From the NCBI GenBank assembly GCA_020054495.1, contig JAHWGK010000016.1, positions 1-52,236 of the forward strand: a stretch of DNA of 52,236 nt, in the 5' to 3' direction. The stretch is from Thermoplasmata archaeon. GTDB taxonomy: Archaea; Thermoplasmatota; E2; DHVEG-1. The notes under the pieces are model-generated. The model did no database searches and was not told the origin of the DNA. It was given only the letters and a program-made list of their open reading frames with translations. The position numbers were made by a program, and so were the translations under genes. Positions 46,301 through 52,236 of the stretch are shown here, piece by piece. Position 1 is the first letter of the stretch. Every line of letters begins with the position of its first letter.

Positions 46301-47221
46301 TCACACAATTATAAATAAAAAATAGAAATTTATTAAAACCATAAAAAAGGACAATGTCAAAACATTTCTTGTAGAAACTTTAAGTGCAGTATTTCGATTG
46401 AATGGTTTTTTTAGCATTCCAATAATTGCTATAACTAATGGAATTAAAGACAAGAAAAATACAACTAGAAAATTAATATTTTGATTTAATGTTTCTATTG
46501 TTGATAATAAAAAATAATAAATTGAAGCCACTAAAAGAGAAATTATTATGAGATAATAACTAAATTTTCTCCCAAATAAAACAACAAATGTCTTTTTATT
46601 ACTTATTTTATCTCCTTCCATATCTGGAATTTCAACAGAGATAATAAAAACCAGTCCATAAAAGAAAATACCAATTGCAAAGATAAAATAAAATATATCT
46701 AATCCGCCTTTTAAAACCCAATATCCGAAACCAGGCATTACCAAGCCCATGTTAATTACATTTGCAACTTCGCCAAGTGTTCTATAGGATAATCTTAATG
46801 GTGGGGCTGCATAAAAAAGACCTAATAAGTTACCAAATAAGACTAATAAAAAAAACCAAATTGAATAATTATAAACATAAATAAAAATTGCTGCAAGGCT
46901 AATAGAAATAATCATTAATACTAAAAATAAACCTAAGCAAATTCTTATTAACTCAGGATTTTCAATAAGAATTTTACTACCACCTGATATTGAAGTGGGT
47001 TTGTTGAATTTATCTGATTCTATATCAAAGTATACATTACTGTAATTCATACCAATATGAGCAGAGAGAAAAATTGCATATCCAAAAATATAAAGATCCA
47101 GTGAAAAACTTGCACCGGAAAGTATTGCAAGAAGAATTCCAATTGTATATAAAAAAAATCCGCCTGCAAGAAATTTGAATCGGCCAAGTTTAATTATTTT
47201 GCTAATTTTTTCTTTATTCAT
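46301..47221 (-). CDS. UbiA-family prenyltransferase
   Basis: A membrane enzyme of about 306 residues and nine helices that joins an isoprenoid diphosphate to an acceptor. Both Asp-rich motifs are present: NVYFDIESD and DMEGDKISNKKT. 'SISGGSKIL' after the first motif resembles MenA and lycopene-elongase branches. ATG 47221 is chosen because GGGGAGG directly upstream is the ribosome site; an ATG at 47236 would lie before it. Next to crtZ and crtB it may be a carotenoid elongase or modifier; quinone or lipid synthesis is the alternative. Confidence 0.8.
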   Translation of the reverse strand: MNKEKISKIIKLGRFKFLAGGFFLYTIGILLAILSGASFSLDLYIFGYAIFLSAHIGMNYSNVYFDIESDKFNKPTSISGGSKILIENPELIRICLGLFLVLMIISISLAAIFIYVYNYSIWFFLLVLFGNLLGLFYAAPPLRLSYRTLGEVANVINMGLVMPGFGYWVLKGGLDIFYFIFAIGIFFYGLVFIISVEIPDMEGDKISNKKTFVVLFGRKFSYYLIIISLLVASIYYFLLSTIETLNQNINFLVVFFLSLIPLVIAIIGMLKKPFNRNTALKVSTRNVLTLSFFMVLINFYFLFIIV

Positions 47222-47246
47222 AATTTTCCTCCCCATACATATTTTT

Positions 47247-47717
47247 TTAATTTATTACATCATATTTTTTGGATGCATATAAAAATCCAAAACATACACC
47301 TTCATGAGCTTTACTTTTTTGATGATGAACTGAATGAGCATGTAGTACTCTTTTCATGTAATTACTTTTTGGCCTATATTTTATTTTAATTCTCCTGTGA
47401 AAAAAGGTATCGTGAACTAAAAAATATCCTATTCCATAACTTGCAACTCCAATTCATATTGCTAATCTTATGTCAAATCCTGATAAAAAACCTGTCAATA
47501 TAAGCAAAAATGAAAGAATTGCAAAAAATAAACCGAAAATATCATTTTTTTCAAATCTGCTTTCTGATGATCTATGGTAATCCTCATGAAGGAACCATCC
47601 CAAACCATGCATAAAATACTTATGTAAAAACCATGCAACTCCTTCCATTAATATAAAAGTAATAAAAATTATTGAAAGGTATATAGTAAATATTAAAATA
47701 CTCATTATTTTCCTCAC
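47247..47717 (-). pseudogene. crtZ: Carotene hydroxylase-like gene (CrtZ type) with in-frame TGA
   Basis: The frame encodes a 156-residue CrtZ/fatty-acid-hydroxylase-type di-iron membrane enzyme. His clusters are 'HKYFMHG', 'HEDYH', 'HDTFFHRR' and 'HAHSVHHQ', followed by 'GVCFGFLYA'. One TGA at 47454-47456 interrupts it after 'GFDIRLAI'. At that place bacterial CrtZ proteins have Trp (xW-IG), so a single G-to-A change explains the stop. Both halves are otherwise intact and in frame. GAGGAAAATA precedes the ATG. It lies 12 bp after the phytoene synthase gene. Confidence 0.8.
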
Positions 47718-47729
47718 TACTAAATATTA

Positions 47730-48622
47730 TTAATAATAACAATAATCTGTTATTGGTTTTTTATATATAGATAATAACTTACCTATTCTCTTGTTTGATA
47801 TAGGATCGATTATATTCAACATTGTTGTCGAAATTATTTGTGATATCTGAGGTTTGACTTTTGTTTGATAAACAATAAATGGATTGTTATAAATCTGCTC
47901 TGCTGTCCAATTATACATTTCTGATGCAGTTTTTACAGGTTTCAAATATCTTTTTGGAATGTATCTAAAACCTTTTTCTGCTATATGTTGCCATTTGCAA
48001 TAATATTCTAGTTGTTTATGAATAAACTCAGTAAATTTTTCAGGAATTTTTTTAATATAATCATAATCTAATCTAATAATTCCAATTTTTTCCATTTCTT
48101 TACTAGGCATATATATTAGACCGAGTTTTAGATCTTCAGCAATATCTCTTATAAAATTTATATATTGCATAGATCTACCAAGATATTTTGCATAATAAAG
48201 TGCTTCATCAGGCAGATCCATTATTTTTGCCATGTAAAGCCCAATAACTTCAGCAGATCCATATATATAATCAATAGTTTCCTCAATTGTTTCATAAGAG
48301 GATTTCATAATATCTGCTTCCATAGATTTAAGAAATGACTCTGTCCATTCGGGTTTAAAATTCTTTTTTCAGCTAATTTTACAAAAGAATCAATAACAAT
48401 ATCATCAGTTTTTTTCCCATTTAATGCTCTAAAATATTTCTCTTTAAATTCATAAAATCCATTTACATTTTGAGGAATTGAATCTACATAATTATCTGCT
48501 TTTCTTACAAAACCATATAATGAAAAAACATCTTTTTTCATATAAGATGGAAAAAATAGACTACTGTAAAAGTAGGTTTTACTACCTTGTTTAAAAATTG
48601 AAAATAAAGTTTTATTTATCAT
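47730..48622 (-). pseudogene. crtB: Phytoene/squalene synthase-like gene with -1 frameshift
   Basis: Two overlapping frames together make one trans-isoprenyl diphosphate synthase of about 297 residues. The first part (48622 down to about 48350) carries 'FYSSLFFPSYMKKDVFSLYGFVRKADNYVDS'. The second carries 'EWTESFLKSMEADIMK', 'YIYGSAEVIGLYM' and the second Asp motif 'RDIAEDLKLGLIYMP'. Frame is lost in the T-rich run near 48345-48362; one extra T would restore KRIFKPEWTESF. Product would condense two GGPP to phytoene. GAGGTAATAA precedes the ATG. Real frameshift or sequencing error. Confidence 0.85.
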
Positions 48623-48673
48623 TTATTACCTCTTTTTTTTAATATATTTATATTTTATCCCCTACGAAAAATT

Positions 48674-49075
48674 TTAATCGGGTATTAAAACTTCATCAAT
48701 AATATGAATTACTCCATTTGAAAATTCAATATCTGGTTTTATCACTGTTGAATTGTTAATTTTTACTCCATTTTATTTGTAAAATTTTACTTCGTTACCA
48801 TTTACTGTTTTTATTTTATTTAAATTAGTAACATCATTAATCATTAAACTATTTGAAACCACATGATATGTCAAAATTTCTGTAAGTTTCTCTATATCAT
48901 GAAATATATATTCAAGTATGTTAGATGGTAATTTTGAAAATGCTTTATCAGTTGGAGCAAACATTGTAAATGGGCCATCATTACTTAATGTATCAACAAG
49001 ATCTGTATCTTGAAATGCTTTCACGAGTGTTTTGAAGGAGCCTAACTCAATTGTTGTTTCAAATAAATTTTTCAA
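48674..49075 (-). pseudogene. Fasciclin-domain protein gene with in-frame TAA
   Basis: A single FAS1 domain of 133 residues (LVDTLSNDGPFTMFAPTDKAFSKL; 'LTYHVVSNSLM'; C-terminal NGVIHIIDEVLIP). An in-frame TAA at 48773-48775 splits 'VKFYK' from 'NGVKINNSTVIKPDI'; GAA to TAA would explain it. The start is TTG 49075, 8 bases after GAGG. No signal peptide. FAS1 proteins often accompany carotenoid or rhodopsin genes in microbial genomes, as here. Confidence 0.8.
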
Positions 49076-49186
49076 ATTTAATCCTCGTATAAAATTCTAA
49101 ATTTATTCTTTATATATGACAATAAATTTATTTCAATTATATTATATGTTTAAAACAGTTTTAAATAAGAAAAAAAAAGAGAGAGT

Positions 49187-49978
49187 TTAGGTCTCAATAG
49201 GGTACCCTGCATCTTTCCAGGCAGCATAGTTTCCCTCAAGACGATAAACTTTTTCAAATCCTGCTTTTACTAAAGCTTGAGCACTATCTGTAGAAGGTGG
49301 ATCGGTATGGCAATATACTAGATATGTCCAACTTGGGTCAAGCTCTGATATCTTATCTTTAAGTGTTCCATCAGCCCATATATAATTTACTGCACCAGGA
49401 AGGTGACCAAGACTATATATGTCTAATCCAACTACATCAATAATTAAATCAAACTCATTATTTTGCCAACGTTCATAAGCTTCAGCAGGTTTTATATCCA
49501 TATATGTATCTCTATACATTATTAAAAAAAATCCAAGAATTAAGGCTCTTTGCTGGGTTCTTACTGACATTCCATCAGCACTTGCTGATGCATTCATATA
49601 TAAATTACCAAGGCCAATAGGACTTTTCGTATTTGGATTGAAAGGTCTAAAATTTAAAGTTGCTTTTTCCCCAGGTTCAATTTGTTCAATTATTCCTTCC
49701 TGCAATTTTTCATTTAGAAAAATACCTGTAGCAGTTATTGCTGCTTTTGATCTAACGCTCCATTCAACATTGTTTAATGTTGTTTCACCAGTGTTTTCAA
49801 CATCAATATTAACACCAAAATATAAAGGTGCTGAGTATATTACTATACTTAGGCCCCCTTCAAAATTTTGTGTTTCTATTTCTTGGTTGTTTTTGTCTGT
49901 ATTATATGATCCAATTGCTGAAATCACATATGATAATAGCATAAAAAATACAATTGACCCAATTATTTTTTTTCTCAT
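49187..49978 (-). CDS. Membrane-anchored protein with C-terminal rhodanese domain
   Basis: An N-terminal signal-anchor (IIGSIVFFMLLSYVISAIGS) precedes an Ig-like/CARDB-type beta domain ('GGLSIVIYSAPLYFGVNIDVENTGETTLNNVEWSV...EPGEKATLNFRPF'). A rhodanese domain (about residues 160-263) follows: 'DLIIDVVGLDIYSLGHLPGAVNYIW', with the active-site Cys in 'VYCHTDPPSTDSA' and 'GFEKVYRLEGNYAAWKDAGYPIE'. It would act outside the membrane, in sulfur transfer or as a thiol sensor. GGAGGAAGG precedes the ATG. It is the last intact gene before the right island end. Confidence 0.82.
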   Translation of the reverse strand: MRKKIIGSIVFFMLLSYVISAIGSYNTDKNNQEIETQNFEGGLSIVIYSAPLYFGVNIDVENTGETTLNNVEWSVRSKAAITATGIFLNEKLQEGIIEQIEPGEKATLNFRPFNPNTKSPIGLGNLYMNASASADGMSVRTQQRALILGFFLIMYRDTYMDIKPAEAYERWQNNEFDLIIDVVGLDIYSLGHLPGAVNYIWADGTLKDKISELDPSWTYLVYCHTDPPSTDSAQALVKAGFEKVYRLEGNYAAWKDAGYPIET

Positions 49979-50074
49979 TTTTTTCCTTCCTCCAGTATTT
50001 TATAACAAATAAGACTTTATATATATATTTATGATTCTAAAACAGCTTTAAAACAATTATAAAAACATACTTAA

Positions 50075-50141
50075 GATGGGATGTGAGGGGTAATATTAGA
50101 CAAAGGGAATTTTGAGAGGAGCGGAAAGGATGGGATGTGAG
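50075..50141 (+). repeat. GATGGGATGTGAG direct repeat pair
   Basis: Identical 13-mers at 50075-50087 and 50129-50141, with GATGGGATGTG also at 33610-33620. They lie in the 49979-50484 gap, which has no gene. After them an open frame without a start (about 50155-50250) would encode a lone hydrophobic helix (ALIALIVIFVIAIL), perhaps a gene remnant. Confidence 0.4.
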
Positions 50142-50281
50142 TTAAAAATAGATTGCAAATACTGCATTAATTGCTTTAATAGTAATTTTTGTAATAGCAA
50201 TATTATCTTTCTTTCAATTTTCTAAAATAGAGATTCGAATTACAAAAAAATAACATTAAGTTAACAGGAGAAATCGTTGAT

Positions 50282-50322
50282 TTTTTACCGGTAAAACCGA
50301 GTTCAAATCTCGTCCACTATAA
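50282..50322 (+). repeat. T-arm-like dispersed repeat, copy E
   Basis: TTTTTTACCGGTAAAA followed by CCGAGTTCAAATCTCGTCC is the clearest copy: a perfect 14-bp palindrome plus a T-arm-like hairpin with 4-bp stem CGAG/CTCG. It lies about 80 bp inside the right tRNA-end duplication. Confidence 0.8.
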
Positions 50323-50403
50323 TTTTTATTTAGTTTGATTCGAAGTATCAAAATCAAATGCAGAATCAACAGATATAAAACCTATTTTCATACTACTAAG
50401 TTA

Positions 50404-50428
50404 GGGGCTCGCATCCCGATGCGGGCGT
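50404..50428. repeat. Putative attachment site, right copy
   Basis: The 25 bases match the T-arm and 3' acceptor strand of tRNA-Arg(GCG) at 22 positions, with the last 16 identical. No tRNA 5' part is nearby, so it is a detached tRNA end as left by a tRNA-targeting integrase. Confidence 0.7.
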
Positions 50429-50484
50429 TCACTCAACAGGTGTAAAGGTTAATTTTTTCTGTTAAGGATTTTCATAAATATTCA

Positions 50485-51165
50485 TTATTGAAACCAACCA
50501 TAGATAACTGTCATTACTATATTGTAGATAATAAGAATATACAACCATTTTCCGTTAAATTTAAAAGTATTTATGGAAGCTAAATTAAATACTAGCATTA
50601 TTATCAAAATGGCATACAGAATTATTGAAAAAAATGTATGGTTAAAAAATCTCTCAAATAGGAATAAAAAAGCAAGAATAAGGACATTTTTATCTAAAGC
50701 CAACCCCTTGTAGGTTTTTTTATCAATCATGCCGAATACATTAAAATAGCTTAATCTAATAGTACTTGTCGCAACAATAAGAAATGCTCCTGGGAGAAAC
50801 CATGGATTAAATTGGCCATAGCTCAAAAGAAAGACAGCCGGAAAAACTCCAAAACTGATAATATCAATAAGAGAATCAAGCTGAGATCCAATGGCGCGTT
50901 GATTATTTGTCCGCCCTTTCATTTTGCGTGCAATAATTCCATCAGCCCAATCAAATAAGGTTGCCCACAGAACCCCAATTATTGCAAAAGAGAACTTACC
51001 TAAAATAGCAAAGTAAATACCAAACAATGCACATAATAGACCTGCAAGAGATACAATATTGGGTAGATCTTTGACAAAAAAAAGCATAGAGGGTTCTGAA
51101 AATCGTTGGGGTTTTAGATTTATCATTTCTTTTCCGTTCTCCTTTTTCAATTCCATTGCATCCAA
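50485..51165 (-). CDS. CDP-alcohol phosphatidyltransferase (PssA-like)
   Basis: An integral membrane enzyme that transfers a polar head group (probably serine) to CDP-lipid. The catalytic motif is complete: D72, D75-G76, A79-R80, G93, D97 and D101, followed by 'SFGVFPAVFLL', as in the type II PssA / archaetidylserine synthase branch. The spacing between AR and G is 12 residues instead of the usual 8. About 226 residues with some seven helices. It lies just outside the right island end, between T-arm-like repeats E and F. Confidence 0.85.
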   Translation of the reverse strand: MDAMELKKENGKEMINLKPQRFSEPSMLFFVKDLPNIVSLAGLLCALFGIYFAILGKFSFAIIGVLWATLFDWADGIIARKMKGRTNNQRAIGSQLDSLIDIISFGVFPAVFLLSYGQFNPWFLPGAFLIVATSTIRLSYFNVFGMIDKKTYKGLALDKNVLILAFLFLFERFFNHTFFSIILYAILIIMLVFNLASINTFKFNGKWLYILIIYNIVMTVIYGWFQ

Positions 51166-51270
51166 CCAAAAGAACCAGATACAGTTGAATTAGTAGAAAG
51201 TTGAGATACATATACTGGCTGCTTAAAAAACATCTGGGAACGTAACTATTGGAACAGGGCTAGGCTGCTA

Positions 51271-51287
51271 CCAAAAATAATTTTTGG
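51271..51287. other. Palindrome CCAAAAATAATTTTTGG
   Basis: A perfect 8-bp-arm inverted repeat in the gap between the divergent pssA-like and MscS genes, 30 bp before repeat F. It could be an operator or a hairpin; AAAAATAATTTTTGG also occurs near 33595. Confidence 0.4.
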
Positions 51288-51314
51288 AAGCAAAACATTT
51301 GGAAAAATAATGAT

Positions 51315-51345
51315 TCATCAGTAAAAGCAAGTTCAAATCTCGTAT
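51315..51345 (+). repeat. T-arm-like dispersed repeat, copy F
   Basis: ATTCATCAGTAAAAGC is followed by AAGTTCAAATCTCGTA and TATTATAATT. The core is intact while the palindrome has drifted. Its 3' flank (TATAATT) resembles that of copy E. Confidence 0.65.
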
Positions 51346-51448
51346 ATTATAATTAAAATTGAAAGATGGTAAGGTGTTGACCAAAGCCAAATCCAGAAAC
51401 TATTTATCATAAGCTACTAATTCCAGGGTATATTATTGGAGAGGCGTT

Positions 51449-52236
51449 ATGAGTCTACTAGATTCAATTACAACTAATGAAAACATTCAATTTTTAATAA
51501 TATTAATTGTTACAATAATTGCAGTAACTCTATCATTTTTATTATTAAAAATTATTGTTAATAAAATTGCTGGAAGAAAAAAAACATATGGTGAATTTAT
51601 ATTTAAAAAAATCTCAAAACCAATATTTGCTATAATTTTTTTAATTGGTTTATATACTGCTATTGAACTACTAACGTCTATTGATAAATATAAATTTTGG
51701 ATTGATGGATTCTTTTTTATTATTTTTACATTTATTTTAGCGTTGCTTATATCAAGAATTCTAACTGTAATTATGCTTGGTTGGCTTAAAGTAAGAAAAG
51801 GTTTTGAAAGACCACCTGGCTTGTTAAATAAAGTTTTAACAGCTATTATATTCATTATAGCAATCGTTGTAATTCTTGGTTATTTTAAATTTGATATAAC
51901 CCCAATGATTGCAGGAGTTGGACTTGGAGCACTTGCTATCGGTCTTGCTCTTCAAAGCACTCTTTCAAATTTCTTTGCAGGTGTACATCTTCTTTCAGAT
52001 CGACCAATTGATGTTGGTGATTATATTGAGATTGATGAAAACACAAAAGGAATTGTGGAGGATATTGGATGGCGATCTACACGAATTAGAACTTTGACTG
52101 ATAATCTGTTAATAACTCCCAATGGAAAACTTGCAGAAAGTAACATTACAAATTTTTCAAAACCTAAACAGGATATGTCAGTTTGGGTTCCATGTGGCGT
52201 TGCTTATGAGTCTGATCTGGAAAAAGTTGAAAAGAT
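51449..52236 (+). CDS. mscS: MscS-family mechanosensitive channel; 3' end outside window
   Basis: The frame is open from ATG 51449 (ribosome site TTGGAGAGG) to the window end, 262 codons, so it is 3'-truncated. Several N-terminal helices precede the pore helix and beta domain: 'FDITPMIAGVGLGALAIGLALQSTLSNFFAGVHLLSDRPIDVGDYIEI', then 'GIVEDIGWRSTRIRTLTDNLLITPNGKLAESNITNFS'. This is the canonical MscS core. It releases solutes under hypo-osmotic stress. Confidence 0.93.
   Translation, partial: MSLLDSITTNENIQFLIILIVTIIAVTLSFLLLKIIVNKIAGRKKTYGEFIFKKISKPIFAIIFLIGLYTAIELLTSIDKYKFWIDGFFFIIFTFILALLISRILTVIMLGWLKVRKGFERPPGLLNKVLTAIIFIIAIVVILGYFKFDITPMIAGVGLGALAIGLALQSTLSNFFAGVHLLSDRPIDVGDYIEIDENTKGIVEDIGWRSTRIRTLTDNLLITPNGKLAESNITNFSKPKQDMSVWVPCGVAYESDLEKVEK

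Noticed and set aside
47247-49075. A functional carotenoid-to-retinal pathway for the heliorhodopsin
   Set aside because: crtB and crtZ are interrupted, and no desaturase, lycopene cyclase or carotene dioxygenase is in the window.
50155-50255. Small membrane-protein gene in the 49979-50484 gap
   Set aside because: The hydrophobic frame has no usable start codon after the preceding stop and no ribosome site; at most a remnant.

Overview
The window is AT-rich DNA from an archaeon, most likely a Thermoplasmatota lineage of the sediment type (Marine Benthic Group D or a relative). The archaeal signature comes from Rpo7, Spt4, eS24, eS31 (S27ae), GTP-dependent dephospho-CoA kinase, aIF5A, Hel308, the KEOPS subunit Cgi121 and an archaeal DHH phosphoesterase, together with TATA-type promoters. 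A secreted gingipain-like C25 peptidase, a long FN3/PKD surface protein and a heliorhodopsin fit that lineage. The assignment is an inference from gene content, not from a phylogeny.

Layout. 1-5.4 kb: 3' part of a giant modular surface protein. 5.4-11 kb: accessory stretch with a VIT/CCC1-like transporter, a methyltransferase, a multi-pass membrane protein and a protein made of eight tandem zinc ribbons, separated by long non-coding gaps full of short repeats. 11-21 kb: exported proteins and envelope genes (beta-helix protein, two tandem M28-like proteins of which one is decaying at its C-terminus, a flippase, a C25 peptidase). 21-42 kb: the conserved block. It holds rpo7-spt4-dephospho-CoA kinase-eS24-eS31, a K+-dependent-type membrane pyrophosphatase, an MMPL/RND protein, a one-chain pyruvate:ferredoxin oxidoreductase, a DHH phosphoesterase, a run Zn-ribbon/EF-like/aIF5A/agmatinase/FKBP on the minus strand, hel308-cgi121 and small membrane proteins.

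42.3-50.4 kb: a tRNA-Arg(GCG) gene is followed by about 8.0 kb that ends in a second copy of the tRNA 3' end (16 identical bases). This looks like a tRNA-targeted genomic island. It carries a heliorhodopsin with an added N-terminal zinc ribbon, a retinol-dehydrogenase-like SDR, DUF2834, SOUL, a UbiA prenyltransferase, a CrtZ-type hydroxylase, a phytoene synthase, a fasciclin protein and an anchored rhodanese. The crtZ, crtB and fasciclin genes each carry exactly one disabling lesion. A PssA-like phospholipid enzyme and the 5' part of an MscS channel close the window.

A dispersed repeat pairs an ACCGGT palindrome with a tRNA T-arm-like hairpin (core GTTCAAATC). It occurs seven times, only in the two accessory zones, and its copies lie directly between single genes and just inside both ends of the island. 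The island and this repeat family are the most novel structures seen here.
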